Positions 27,050-36,233 of a stretch of 54,178 nt of DNA are shown here, piece by piece (within the stretch, counting starts at the first letter, position 1; each line of letters begins with the position of its first letter). Origin of the DNA: Sphingomonas sp. 37zxx. Its GTDB lineage: Bacteria > Pseudomonadota > Alphaproteobacteria > Sphingomonadales > Sphingomonadaceae. The notes under the pieces are model-generated. The model was given only the letters and a program-made list of their open reading frames with translations. It had not been told where the DNA came from and did not search any database. A program made the position numbers and the translations under genes. The DNA lies in the NCBI RefSeq assembly GCF_000786205.1, contig NZ_JROH01000022.1:1-54178 (forward strand). Reading direction: 5' to 3'.

Positions 27050-27050
27050 G

Positions 27051-27908
27051 ATGATCGACCGTCGCACGTTGTTGATCGGCACCGCAGCGACGATCGCGAG
27101 CGGCCCTGCATTCGCGCAAGCGCGGCGCAATCCGTTCGAGGCGATCCGCGCTGAAACCGGCGGGCGGCTCGGCCTGGCGGTGCATGACAGCGGCACCGGA
27201 CGCCGCTTGTCGCTCGATGCCGACAGCCGTTTCGCCATGTGCTCGACCTTCAAGGCACCGCTTGCCGCCGCGATTCTAGCGCGTGCCGATGCCGGGCGGC
27301 TCGATCTGGCCCAGATGATCCGTTTCGGTGAAGGCGATCTGGTCGGCCATTCGCCGACGACCAGCGCCAATGTGGCTGCCGGACAATTGAGCATCGAGGC
27401 GCTGTGCGAGGCCGCCGTTACCGTCAGCGACAATGGCGCGGCCAATCTGCTGTTGCCACAGCTTGGTGGACCGGCGGGGTTGACCCGTTTCTTTCGCGAG
27501 CAGCGCGACACCGTCACCCGGCTCGATCGCGATGAGCCTTCGCTTAATCTGGTGCGGGGCGGCGATGTTCGCGATACCACCACGCCGCAAGCGATGGCGG
27601 CGTTGCTTGAGCATTTGTTCACCGCCAATACCCTGTCGCCGGCCTCGCGCGACAAGCTGCTGGGTTGGATGCGGGTCAGCACGACCGGGCTTGCGCGGCT
27701 TCGTGCCGGTTTGCCGAAGTCGTGGCAGGTCGGCGACAAGACCGGCACCAGCGGCGAGGGCTATGTCAACGACATCGCCATCGCCACGCCCCCGGGCCGC
27801 AAGCCGATCTTCATCGCCTGTTATCTCGACGCGCCCGGGCTTGCGCCTGCCAAAGCCGAGGAAGCACATGCCCGTATCGGCTCGCTGATCGGCGATCTGT
27901 TCGCCTGA
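27051..27908 (+). CDS. bla: Class A beta-lactamase
   Basis: Serine beta-lactamase of 285 residues with an N-terminal twin-arginine-like signal (IDRRTLLIGTAATIASGPAFAQ). The active-site motifs are complete: STFK with Ser 65 and Lys 68, SDN at 126-128, the omega-loop ExxxN at Glu 162/Asn 166, and KTG at 230-232. A Cys precedes the active Ser, as in some carbapenemases, but the residue after KTGT is Ser, so the disulfide of those enzymes cannot form. It follows the ferredoxin by one base and may be co-transcribed. Activity and spectrum cannot be predicted here. Confidence 0.92.
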   Translation: MIDRRTLLIGTAATIASGPAFAQARRNPFEAIRAETGGRLGLAVHDSGTGRRLSLDADSRFAMCSTFKAPLAAAILARADAGRLDLAQMIRFGEGDLVGHSPTTSANVAAGQLSIEALCEAAVTVSDNGAANLLLPQLGGPAGLTRFFREQRDTVTRLDRDEPSLNLVRGGDVRDTTTPQAMAALLEHLFTANTLSPASRDKLLGWMRVSTTGLARLRAGLPKSWQVGDKTGTSGEGYVNDIAIATPPGRKPIFIACYLDAPGLAPAKAEEAHARIGSLIGDLFA

Positions 27909-27966
27909 GTGGGAACGCGCCGGCGGCGAGGTGCTTGCACCCCGGCCGATCCTTCGCCATATGCCC

Positions 27967-28063
27967 GATCGGGAGTCGGGCGGACGTAGTCTTCGCCAAC
28001 CCGGTCAGGTCCGGAAGGAAGCAGCCGCAACGATTTCGCTACGGGTCGTCCCGGCTCCCACCC
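27967..28063 (+). ncRNA. ffs: Signal recognition particle RNA (4.5S)
   Basis: The invariant SRP core GGTCAGGTCCGGAAGGAAGC is present at 28003-28022, followed by AGCC. The flanks pair: GGGAGTCGGG (27971-27980) with CCCGGCTCCC (28050-28059), and GACGTAG with CTACGGGTC inside. This gives the small bacterial hairpin form that binds Ffh. A weak promoter-like pair TTGCAC (27935-27940) and CATATG (27958-27963) with 17-base spacing precedes it. It is not followed by dnaX, its frequent neighbour. Confidence 0.93.
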
Positions 28064-28102
28064 TTGCCACTTCGTCGTGACGCAGCTTCGGCTCCACGCA
28101 CG

Positions 28103-28129
28103 AAAAAGCGCGGGGAGCTACCCCCGCGC
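28103..28129 (-). terminator. Terminator of the small exported protein gene
   Basis: GCGCGGGG and CCCCGCGC form a strong stem; on the minus strand it is followed by TTTTT. It ends the leftward gene at 28149-28583 and may also block read-through from the SRP RNA gene. Confidence 0.8.
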
Positions 28130-28148
28130 CTTCATCGCTCGATACTGC

Positions 28149-28583
28149 TCAGCTGAGCGCCAGGGCACCCATATTTTGCAGGTCGCGCCGCAGCGAACCT
28201 TCGTCGCGCTGTGCCACGTCGATCACATGCGAGCGAACCGCGGCGCTTTGGGTTTCGACCTCGCGCTCGATCTGTTGCGTTAATGCAGCGCACGAGCCGG
28301 GACGGCTGCCTTTCAGGACTTTTTCACCATCGATCCGCTGACTGATCGTGCCGCTATTGGCGCGGCCGATTTCGCGGATCACGCCAATCCGTGCGGCCCA
28401 CAAGCAGCGCTGGGTGCTTGCGCGCGATCCAGCCGCCATGCCGATCTGGCGGGTCGTTACGTCGACATCGGCGCGATAGGTCGCGCTGACGGGTGCGCCG
28501 CCATGCTCGATCGTCGCGACATGCGCGATTTCCATTTGGGGGGGGGTGGCCAGTGCCATCAGCGTTGCCAGTGCGTAGATCAT
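28149..28583 (-). CDS. Hypothetical exported protein
   Basis: Protein of 144 residues with a short hydrophobic N-terminus (MIYALATLMALATP) that could be a signal peptide. It has two Cys residues (RCLWAA and GSCAAL) that could form a disulfide in the periplasm. No family was recognised. The ATG at 28583 has AGGAG 5 bases upstream, and a clean terminator follows, supporting a real single-gene unit. Confidence 0.7.
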   Translation of the reverse strand: MIYALATLMALATPPQMEIAHVATIEHGGAPVSATYRADVDVTTRQIGMAAGSRASTQRCLWAARIGVIREIGRANSGTISQRIDGEKVLKGSRPGSCAALTQQIEREVETQSAAVRSHVIDVAQRDEGSLRRDLQNMGALALS

Positions 28584-29035
28584 ACAAGCTCCTCGTCCAA
28601 TTGAGTGGATCGAAGCGCGTGCCCAAAAAAGCGGCAGCCCCGCGCGTTCGATACGTCCGACATCACGACTGTCTTGCGACCGTCGTCAGAGGGGCCCGGC
28701 CCGCATCTGGAATATGGCGCAACACTGCCTGTTTTTCAAGCTTAGCCGCCTAAAAAACAGGCATAAATGAAGGTGCTTGATCGCGCGGTCAGGTGCAGGT
28801 GCGGTGAATGGTCTTTCATGTTGGAGTTGAACGACTTGCAGCATTATTAAAACATTAACCCGGGCAGATGTCGCTGGCGTCGTAACTCGGGCATTTCATG
28901 TTGCGGCGCAAAAGACACAGTTTTCCGCAATCTGCACCAATTCGTCGATACTAGTGCCAAAACAAGGAACTTACCGGCTCTCCCGCGAATAATAGGTTGG
29001 GGCGCATTGTCGCGTCCGCTTTTGGGAGATCCAGT
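28584..29035. other. 452 bp intergenic region with an inverted repeat
   Basis: No convincing gene is seen. An inverted repeat GCCTGTTTTT (28727-28736) and AAAAACAGGC (28753-28762) encloses a 16-base loop. The region is AT-rich around 28835-28860 and 28910-28960 and likely holds promoters for both flanking genes. A 27-codon ORF at 28767 has no ribosome site and is not called. Confidence 0.4.
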
Positions 29036-29287
29036 ATGATCGCACGCCTTCTTTCCGGCCTGGCCGCTACCGCATTAGTTGCGGCACCGGTCGCAGCCTC
29101 GACCGTTCCGGCAGCAGCGTCAGCCGCCAAGCTCTCGGTCACCCAGTCGGTGCGCTCGGCCACGCCCGCAACCAAGAGCAATCGCGTCGCCGGCGCGAAC
29201 CTGTTCCCTGCATTGTTGGCAGCGGCCATCATCGCCGGGGGCGTCTATCTGGTGGTCGACAGCGACGACGATTCAGACAGCAACTGA
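29036..29287 (+). CDS. Small exported protein with DDDSDSN tail (copy 1)
   Basis: Protein of 83 residues. An N-terminal signal peptide (MIARLLSGLAATALVAAPVA) is followed by a KLSVxxSVRxxT...KSN segment, a hydrophobic span of about 18 residues and an acidic C-terminal tail ending DDDSDSN. A second copy with the same order is at 47547-47792. The ATG at 29036 has GGGAG 7 bases upstream. The function is unknown. The order of a hydrophobic span then an acidic tail is unlike PEP-CTERM signals, which end in basic residues. Confidence 0.75.
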   Translation: MIARLLSGLAATALVAAPVAASTVPAAASAAKLSVTQSVRSATPATKSNRVAGANLFPALLAAAIIAGGVYLVVDSDDDSDSN

Positions 29288-29293
29288 TCGAAA

Positions 29294-29314
29294 GCGGGGG
29301 GCAGTGCCCCCCGC
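29294..29314. terminator. GC hairpin between convergent genes
   Basis: GCGGGGGGC and GCCCCCCGC form a perfect stem with a 3-base loop just after the DDDSDSN gene and before the cupin gene end. T-runs are weak on both strands. Confidence 0.6.
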
Positions 29315-29343
29315 GCCCTATGATTGCCGGACAATGATGCGGT

Positions 29344-29643
29344 TCAGCCGCCGGCGCGCATCAAATGTACCGCCAGCCAGACCGTAGCCTCGCTGGGTGA
29401 GGTGAACGTCACCCAGTGGCGAGCGTCAGCCGCAATCAGCATATGCTCCCCCATGGCAAGCCTGCGTTCGGGCTGCCCCTCCACCAGCAACCGCGCGGCA
29501 CCCTGCAAAAGGATCACCCATTCGTCGTGCGGCTGCAGGTGGGGCTGGTCGAGCGGGGTGACATGGCCGTGCGAGATGATCCGCTCGATCACCACATCGT
29601 CGCGCCGCAGCAGCGCCTCGAACGTCTCATCGCCGTCGCCCAT
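29344..29643 (-). CDS. Cupin-domain protein
   Basis: Small single-cupin protein of about 99 residues from ATG 29643. The cupin metal-site motif is partly visible in QPHDEWVILLQGAARLLVEG, and a second motif His lies in DARHWVTF. The start is uncertain, because family members usually begin a few residues earlier; a possible extension to 29790 is low in similarity. No enzymatic role can be assigned. Confidence 0.75.
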   Translation of the reverse strand: MGDGDETFEALLRRDDVVIERIISHGHVTPLDQPHLQPHDEWVILLQGAARLLVEGQPERRLAMGEHMLIAADARHWVTFTSPSEATVWLAVHLMRAGG

Positions 29644-29848
29644 GTCGATCGCGAACCCCGTATTTGCCAGTTGTGCAGGGTCTGTACCTGCGGCTGTGGC
29701 AGTGGGGCAAGGTTGCGCCCCCTGGCCAAGATCGCGCCGCTTCGCGCTGCGCGGGCTGCCGACCGGGGCCATTGCGGACCTATATTTCACTTCTGCTTAA
29801 CCCTGCACGGTTACAGCATCGCAATAGATATAGTCTGGGGGAAGGTGC

Positions 29849-31750
29849 GTGCGCATTCTCGTCATTGATGACGAACAGTCGATGCATGCATCATACCGGG
29901 AATGCCTTGCGCCCTCGGTACTTAGCAATAGTGGCAAAGCGCTTAACGTCATGGCTCGCGAATTGTTCGGGCAAGATGGCACTGCCGCTCCTGCGACCGC
30001 CGACGAACGGTTTGACTTCGACATAACCTATGCCAGCCAGGGGCTGGAGGCGATCGAACAGGTGTCGCGGGCAGGGGAAGATCGCTTCGCCGTCGCATTT
30101 ATCGACGTTCGGATGCCGCCCGGCATCGACGGCCGCGAAACTGCCCGGCAGATCCGGGCGCTCGATCCCGAGATCAACATCGTCATCGTCACTGGCTTTT
30201 CCGATTTCTCGCCGCTGGAAATCGCGCGGGTGGCGGGGCCTCCCGACAAGATTTTCTACATCGCCAAGCCGTTCGAGGTGGAGGAGATCGTCCAGACCGC
30301 GACAGCGCTTTGCCATCGCTGGCAGGCGGATCGGGCGCTGGCCGCAACTCGCGCGGCGCTGGCCGCCAAGATCGAGGAGCTGGAGGAGCAAAAGCTCGAA
30401 CTGGCGATGAATGAAAGCAAGGCGGTGCATATCGCCAATCACGATCTGCTGACCGATGCGCCCAATCGCCTTGCATTCCTGCGCTCGCTTGCGGGGCTGG
30501 TGCGCGGCGAACGCGGGTTTGCGACCGCGCTGATCGACCTCGACCGCTTCAAGCTGGTCAACGATACGTTCGGCCATGTCGCGGGAGACCAGCTGATCCG
30601 CATGATGTGCGCGCTCATTCAGCAGCACGGCCCCGACAACGCACTGGTCGCACGGCTGGGTGGTGACGAGTTCGGTGTGCTGTTTGCCGCGCCGAGCGAA
30701 GATGCCGCGCTGATGGCGTGCGAGCGGCTGGTGCAGGCCTGTTCGACCAATTTCAGGCTGTTTGGCCATTCGGTGCAAAGCAGCGCCTCGATCGGGCTGG
30801 TGGTGGTGGAAGGCGGGGTGCGGATCGACCCCATCGACGTGATGCGCCGCGCCGATCTGGCGCTGAACGAAGCCAAGCGGCGAGGGCGCGGTATCGTCAG
30901 GCTGTTCGATGAAAGCATGGACGAATCGATCCGCTTTCGTCGGCGGATCGAGGGCGGGCTGGCCAATGCCATCGCCAATGATGAATTGCGGCTGGTCTAT
31001 CAGCCGATCGTCGAACACGGCGATTTGTCGGTGGTGGCGTTCGAGGCGCTGTTGCGCTGGCACAGCCCCGAATATGGCATGATCTCACCCGACATTTTCA
31101 TCCCCATCGCCGAGGAATCGAACCAGATTCACGACCTGGGCGATTGGGTGCTTGATACAGCACTGGCGACTTTGCGCCGCTGGCCCGAGCAATATGTCTC
31201 GGTCAATTTCAGCCCGCGCCAGTTCCGTCGCCAGAATTTCGTCGCGCATGTCGTCGAACGGGTGCAGCGGGCGGGCGTTTCGCCGACCCGGCTGCAAATC
31301 GAGATTACCGAGACCGCGATTTTCGACGATGCCGAGCGTGCTGCGGAAACGCTGTACCGGCTGCGGCAGATGGGGTTTCGCATCGCGCTCGACGATTTCG
31401 GCACTGGCTATTCGAGCCTGTACAACATCCGCAAATTCGCCCTGGACTGCCTTAAGATCGATAAGAGCTTTATCGATGGCATGGGCCGGGAACGCGAAAG
31501 CGCCGCCATTGTGCAGTCGATCATCCATCTTGGCCGCGCGCTTGGCCTGGAGGTGGTTGCTGAAGGCGTCGAAACCCCCGCGCAGGTGCAGGCGCTGCGG
31601 ATCGCCGGATGCTCCCATTTACAGGGCTATCATCTCTCGCGCCCGGTCGATGCCGATGAATCGGTCGAGATTGCGCGGCAGCGCCATGTCGTCGCAAAGC
31701 CGGTGTCGATGCCGATGCAGATCGAGGTCGCAACCGGAACCTTCGCATGA
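29849..31750 (+). CDS. Response regulator with GGDEF and EAL domains (c-di-GMP turnover)
   Basis: Cytoplasmic protein of 633 residues. The receiver domain (1-150) has phospho-acceptor Asp 86 (FIDVRMP) and Lys 140, with an unusual insertion of about 30 residues after helix 1 (residues 20-55). A coiled linker (165-195) follows. The GGDEF domain (198-352) keeps the GGDEF signature at 271-275, but no RxxD inhibitory site precedes it. The EAL domain (370-615) keeps EAL at 399-401, DDFGTGYSS and EGVET. Both activities could therefore be intact. It overlaps the following histidine kinase (ATGA), its likely phosphodonor. Confidence 0.92.
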   Translation: MRILVIDDEQSMHASYRECLAPSVLSNSGKALNVMARELFGQDGTAAPATADERFDFDITYASQGLEAIEQVSRAGEDRFAVAFIDVRMPPGIDGRETARQIRALDPEINIVIVTGFSDFSPLEIARVAGPPDKIFYIAKPFEVEEIVQTATALCHRWQADRALAATRAALAAKIEELEEQKLELAMNESKAVHIANHDLLTDAPNRLAFLRSLAGLVRGERGFATALIDLDRFKLVNDTFGHVAGDQLIRMMCALIQQHGPDNALVARLGGDEFGVLFAAPSEDAALMACERLVQACSTNFRLFGHSVQSSASIGLVVVEGGVRIDPIDVMRRADLALNEAKRRGRGIVRLFDESMDESIRFRRRIEGGLANAIANDELRLVYQPIVEHGDLSVVAFEALLRWHSPEYGMISPDIFIPIAEESNQIHDLGDWVLDTALATLRRWPEQYVSVNFSPRQFRRQNFVAHVVERVQRAGVSPTRLQIEITETAIFDDAERAAETLYRLRQMGFRIALDDFGTGYSSLYNIRKFALDCLKIDKSFIDGMGRERESAAIVQSIIHLGRALGLEVVAEGVETPAQVQALRIAGCSHLQGYHLSRPVDADESVEIARQRHVVAKPVSMPMQIEVATGTFA

Positions 31751-33546
31751 TGCAAGCGGCCTTGCATCGCCGGGCGCGGTGGCTGCCGCGTTCGCTATGC
31801 GCCAGGCTGGTGCTGATCCTGGCCGGCGTCGGCCTGGTCACCGCGATTGCGATCGCCATGCTGATGGTGGTGGTCATTACCCCCAGCTTCGACAAGATGG
31901 AATCGGACGTGGTCGCCGCGCAGCGCCAACGCGCTGAGGCCGTGTTGCTCGACTTTGCCGCCAAAGCCGAAACCAGCGCGCGCGATGCGGCCGATACCAG
32001 TATTGCAAACGGCACGATGAGCGCCCCGGGCATCGATGGCATTGCCTTTCTCGACAAGTACCAGCGTGCAACTGCCGCGCGCTGGATCGGGGGGGATGCG
32101 GGCGACGAGGGCAAGGCGATGCGCGCGCGAATGCTGGCGGCGTTGGCGCGCATCGATCTGGGCGCGGCGCTGAAGACAAGTGAATCGCGCAGCTTTTATA
32201 TCTGTATCGGCGATCAGGTTGCGGTGATCGGCGCTGCGCGGGTGCGCGCTGGCATTGACGGCACGACCGAGCGGTTTGTTGTCGCGGCACGCCTGCTGAC
32301 GGCGGATATGCTTGGCGAGTCGTTGCAGCGCAAGATCGTGATCGCGGCACCGATGGCTGGCGTTGCGCCTCCGGCAGAGGATGGGTATCTGCGGGCGGCG
32401 ATCCCCTTGCCCGGGGCAGACGGTCAACCGGTCGCAACCGCCAGTTTCGACATACCCCGCGACCTGGCGATGTTGGGCCGGCGCATGCTGATGTTCGCGG
32501 TCGGGGGATCGATATTGCTGTTGGCGATCGTATTCGCGGTGCTGCGCCGAACGATCAGCATCCTGGTATTCAAGCCGTTGCAACGGATCGAAAATCATAT
32601 GCAACAGGTGCGCGCTTCGGGCGCATTGACGATGTTGATGGAAGACCGGCGCGAGGATGAAATCGGCAGCCTGATCACCAGCCTCAACCTGATGCTCAGC
32701 CAGCTCAAGGATTTGCGTGAGCAGGTCGCGGCACAGTCATTCGCGCTTGGGCGATCGGATCACGCCGCTGCGATGATCCACAATGTTCGCAATGCATTGA
32801 ACCCGGTCAGCACGATTTTATCGCAAGGGGTGCTCCGGCCCGGCGTTGTCGACCGACCCATGCTCGACCGCGCGATCGCCGAACTGGCGCGCGACGATGT
32901 TTCGGCTGCGCGCCGCCAGAAGCTGGCGGCCTTTGTCACCGCCTCGGCAGATGCGGCGGCGGTAGATCGCGACGAACGCCGCCGGCAGCTGGTGGTCGGT
33001 CGTGAAGCGATCCGCGATGTGATAGAGATCATCGGCTGCCAGCATGCCCCGGCGCAGGATCGCCCGACACTGGCGGCCTGCAACATCTCCGAACTGGTCG
33101 CCCGAAGCGCCGCGATTGCGCGCTATTCGGGGGATCGCTCGATCACCTTCAGTTTTCCGGCGTTGCCGTTTCGGGCGATGGCGAATCGGGTGATCCTGAG
33201 CCAGGTGGTGGGCAATATCTTTGCTAACGCCGCCGAAGCTATCGCGGCCAAGGGTGTGACACCCGGCAACATTGCGGTCAGCATCTCGGTGGGTAACGGC
33301 TTAACCCGTATCAGGATTACCGATGACGGCGAGGGGTTCGACCCCACGTTCAGCGCGCGCCTGTTCCAGCGCGGCTATAGCACCCGCTCGCATAAATCGG
33401 GCGGACTGGGGCTGCATTGGTGCGCCAATGCGATGAACGCGATGGGCGGCATGCTGGAGATCGAAAGCGATGGCCCCGGTTCGGGCGCGCGCGTGGTGCT
33501 GACGCTGGCGACGGCGGAGGTCTGGTCCGAAGGCATCGCCGCTTAG
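31747..33546 (+). CDS. Membrane sensor histidine kinase with CHASE4-like sensor and HAMP
   Basis: Kinase of 599 residues. Two membrane segments (21-45 and 246-268) frame an extracytoplasmic sensor region of about 200 residues, which resembles CHASE4. A HAMP domain (270-325) follows. The phospho-acceptor His is 345 in AMIHNVRNALNP, an atypical H-box. The ATP-binding domain has N-box NIFANAAEAI, G1 DDGEGFD and G2 GGLGLH. It is translationally coupled to the REC-GGDEF-EAL gene, so together they probably convert an envelope signal into c-di-GMP changes. Confidence 0.9.
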   Translation: MMQAALHRRARWLPRSLCARLVLILAGVGLVTAIAIAMLMVVVITPSFDKMESDVVAAQRQRAEAVLLDFAAKAETSARDAADTSIANGTMSAPGIDGIAFLDKYQRATAARWIGGDAGDEGKAMRARMLAALARIDLGAALKTSESRSFYICIGDQVAVIGAARVRAGIDGTTERFVVAARLLTADMLGESLQRKIVIAAPMAGVAPPAEDGYLRAAIPLPGADGQPVATASFDIPRDLAMLGRRMLMFAVGGSILLLAIVFAVLRRTISILVFKPLQRIENHMQQVRASGALTMLMEDRREDEIGSLITSLNLMLSQLKDLREQVAAQSFALGRSDHAAAMIHNVRNALNPVSTILSQGVLRPGVVDRPMLDRAIAELARDDVSAARRQKLAAFVTASADAAAVDRDERRRQLVVGREAIRDVIEIIGCQHAPAQDRPTLAACNISELVARSAAIARYSGDRSITFSFPALPFRAMANRVILSQVVGNIFANAAEAIAAKGVTPGNIAVSISVGNGLTRIRITDDGEGFDPTFSARLFQRGYSTRSHKSGGLGLHWCANAMNAMGGMLEIESDGPGSGARVVLTLATAEVWSEGIAA

Positions 33547-33570
33547 CCGATCGGACCCCGCTGTGCCGAA

Positions 33571-34314
33571 CTATTGGCGGTCGGCGAGCAACGCCAGCAC
33601 GCGATCGGCCCATTCGACGCGGCAGATCAGCAGGTCGGGCACCGAAACGTCGACGCAGTTATAGACCAAAGGCGAGCCGTCGATGCGCGACACGTGCAGC
33701 CCTGCCGCCGCAGCGACCGCGGCGGGTGCGCAATTGTCCCAGGCATATTGGCCGCCGGTGTGGAGATAGATGTCGGCGATGCCGCGCACCACCGCCATCG
33801 CCTTGGCTCCTGCCGATCCCATCGGGATATGCTCGGCACCGAGCGCTTCGGCGACCGTCACCGCTTCGACCGGAGGCCGCGAGCGGCTGACCACCATGCG
33901 GGGGCGCTGGGGCAGGGGGGCGAGCGGTGGCGGTGCGTCGCTTGCGAGGGTTACCCCCAGCGCCGGCAGCGCGACCGCGCCGGTCACCGCGACACCGTCG
34001 ATCGACAGGCCGATATGCACCGCCCAATCCTCGCGCCCCTCAGCATATTCGCGCGTGCCGTCGAGCGGATCGACCACCCACAGCCGCCGCGCGGCACAGC
34101 GGGCGGGATCGTCGGCGGCTTCCTCCGACAGCACGAAATCTTCGGGCCGCGCATCGCGCAGCCGATCGAGGATCAGCCGGTTCGCCTGCGCATCGCCCGC
34201 CGTGCCGAGTTCGCGGCACGGGGCCATCGTGCCTTGCAGCGCGAGTAGCAGCGCGCCGGCTTCGGTGGCGATGTCTGCCGCCAGTCGCGCGTCGTTCACA
34301 ACATCGGGCTCCAT
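33571..34314 (-). CDS. cysQ: 3'(2'),5'-bisphosphate nucleotidase
   Basis: Inositol-monophosphatase-fold enzyme of 247 residues that removes the 3' phosphate of PAP/PAPS. The metal-binding motifs are [22 protein letters not shown] and AWDNCAPAA. It overlaps the end of cysNC by 19 bp, so it is the last gene of the leftward sulfate-activation operon, where it recycles PAP formed from PAPS. Confidence 0.92.
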   Translation of the reverse strand: MEPDVVNDARLAADIATEAGALLLALQGTMAPCRELGTAGDAQANRLILDRLRDARPEDFVLSEEAADDPARCAARRLWVVDPLDGTREYAEGREDWAVHIGLSIDGVAVTGAVALPALGVTLASDAPPPLAPLPQRPRMVVSRSRPPVEAVTVAEALGAEHIPMGSAGAKAMAVVRGIADIYLHTGGQYAWDNCAPAAVAAAAGLHVSRIDGSPLVYNCVDVSVPDLLICRVEWADRVLALLADRQ

Positions 34315-36233
34315 ACCCCGACGACCTGTTCGACGATCGCCTCGGCAGCCTCCTCGGGGGTCATGCGCGTGGTGTCGATTCGGATGTCGGGGGTTTCGGG
34401 GGCTTCATAGGGGCTCGAAATGCCGGTGAAGTGCGGGATTTCGCCGGTTCGGGCCTTTTTATACAGCCCCTTCACGTCGCGCTGTTCGGCGACCTCTAGC
34501 GGCGTGTCGACGAAGATTTCAACGAACTCGCCTGCGGGCAACAGGCTGCGCACCAGTTCGCGCTCGGCGCGGAACGGGCTGATGAAGGCGGTGAGCACGA
34601 TCAGCCCGGCATCGGTCATCAACTTGGCGACCTCACCCACGCGGCGGATATTTTCGATCCGGTCGGCATCGCCGAACCCCAGGTCGCGGTTCAGCCCGTG
34701 GCGGACATTGTCGCCATCGAGCAGGAAGCTGTGCTTGCCCAGCGCGTGCAGCCGCTTTTCGACCAGATTGGCGATCGTCGATTTGCCCGATCCCGACAGG
34801 CCGGTGAACCACAACAATTTGGGGGTCTGCCCCTTTTGCCGCGCATGCGCCTCGCGCGTGACTTCGACCGCCTGCCAATGGACGTTCTGCGCACGGCGTA
34901 GCGCGTAGTTCAGCATGCCTGCCGCAACGGTGCGGTTGGTCATCCGGTCGATCAGGATGAAGCCGCCCAGCTCGCGGCTATCGGCATAGGCTTCGAACGC
35001 GATCGGGCGATCGGTGATGATCTCGGTCTCGCCGATGTCGTTGAGGTTCAGCGTCGACGCCGCGAGCGATTGCAGCGTGTTGACGTCGATCGTGCATTTG
35101 GGGGCCTGCACCGTCGCGCTGACGGTCTGCGTCCCGATCTTTAGCCAATAGGCGCGGCCGGGCAGCAGCGGCTCGGCATCGAGCCACACCAATTTGGCCT
35201 GGAACTGATCGGCGACTTGCGGTGCATCGTCAGCGGCAGCGATGATGTCGCCGCGCGAGCAGTCAATTTCGTCGGCCAGCGTCAGCGTCACCGATTGGCC
35301 CGCGCGCGCGCTGGACAAATCGCCGCCGAAGGTGACGATGCGCGCGATGGTTGAGCTACGCCCCGATGGCAGCACGCGGATCGGATCGCCGACGCTGATC
35401 GATCCGCTTGCGATCATGCCGGCGAACCCGCGATAGTCGAGATTGGGGCGGTTGACCCATTGCACGCCCATGCGGAACGGTCGCGCCGCTTCGCGATCGG
35501 CGTCGATCTCGACGGTATCGAGATGGTGCATCAGCGTCGGCCCGGCATACCAGTCCATCGCGGTCGAGCGATCGACGATATTGTCGCCGCCCAGGCCCGA
35601 AATCGGGATCGCGGTGAAGGCGTCGATGCCGATCTCGCTGGCAAAGGCGCGATAGTCGGCGACGATCGCGTCGAACGTGGCCTGGTCATAGCCGACCAGG
35701 TCCATCTTGTTGACCGCCAGCACGATGTGCCGAATGCCCACCAATTGCGTGAGATAGCTGTGCCGCCGCGTCTGCGTCAATATGCCCTTGCGTGCGTCGA
35801 TCAGGATCACCGCCAGGTCGGCGGTCGATGCGCCGGTCACCATGTTCCGGGTATATTGCTCATGCCCCGGCGTATCGGCGACGATGAACTTGCGCGCAGT
35901 CGTCGTGAAGAAGCGATAGGCGACGTCGATGGTGATGCCCTGTTCACGCTCAGCGGCGAGCCCGTCGACCAGCAGGGCGAAGTCGATATTCTGCCCCTGG
36001 GTGCCGACGCGCTTGCTGTCGCTTTCGAGCGCCGAGAGCTGATCCTCGAAAATCTGCTTCGAATCATACAGCAGCCGCCCGATCAGCGTCGATTTGCCGT
36101 CATCGACCGATCCGCAGGTGATGAAGCGAAGCATTGATTTGCGCTGGTGCGCCGCCAGATAAGCGTCGATGTCGTCGGCGATCAGTGTGTCGGGGACATA
36201 GTCGCGCGGGGCCGAAGCCGGGTTGGTCGCCAT
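34296..36233 (-). CDS. cysNC: Bifunctional sulfate adenylyltransferase subunit 1/adenylylsulfate kinase
   Basis: Fusion protein of 645 residues. The N-terminal GTPase (CysN) has G1 GSVDDGKS near residue 41, [12 protein letters not shown] and NKMD motifs, then EF-Tu-like barrels. The C-terminal APS kinase (CysC), from about residue 455, has P-loop GLSGSGKST and [17 protein letters not shown]. It makes APS with CysD, then phosphorylates it to PAPS. Its start overlaps the cysD stop by one base. Confidence 0.95.
   Translation of the reverse strand: MATNPASAPRDYVPDTLIADDIDAYLAAHQRKSMLRFITCGSVDDGKSTLIGRLLYDSKQIFEDQLSALESDSKRVGTQGQNIDFALLVDGLAAEREQGITIDVAYRFFTTTARKFIVADTPGHEQYTRNMVTGASTADLAVILIDARKGILTQTRRHSYLTQLVGIRHIVLAVNKMDLVGYDQATFDAIVADYRAFASEIGIDAFTAIPISGLGGDNIVDRSTAMDWYAGPTLMHHLDTVEIDADREAARPFRMGVQWVNRPNLDYRGFAGMIASGSISVGDPIRVLPSGRSSTIARIVTFGGDLSSARAGQSVTLTLADEIDCSRGDIIAAADDAPQVADQFQAKLVWLDAEPLLPGRAYWLKIGTQTVSATVQAPKCTIDVNTLQSLAASTLNLNDIGETEIITDRPIAFEAYADSRELGGFILIDRMTNRTVAAGMLNYALRRAQNVHWQAVEVTREAHARQKGQTPKLLWFTGLSGSGKSTIANLVEKRLHALGKHSFLLDGDNVRHGLNRDLGFGDADRIENIRRVGEVAKLMTDAGLIVLTAFISPFRAERELVRSLLPAGEFVEIFVDTPLEVAEQRDVKGLYKKARTGEIPHFTGISSPYEAPETPDIRIDTTRMTPEEAAEAIVEQVVGVWSPML

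Noticed and set aside
28767..28850. 27-codon plus-strand ORF in the 28.6-29.0 kb gap
   Set aside because: It has no ribosome site and no sign of selection, and the region is better explained as promoter DNA.
28896..28910. 15-base word TCATGTTGCGGCGCA shared with 44571-44585, both upstream of genes
   Set aside because: A few exact 15-base repeats are expected by chance in 54 kb on two strands, and the flanks do not match.
29036..29287. DDDSDSN proteins as PEP-CTERM substrates of the exosortase
   Set aside because: They lack the PEP motif and the basic residues after the hydrophobic span; the tail is acidic.
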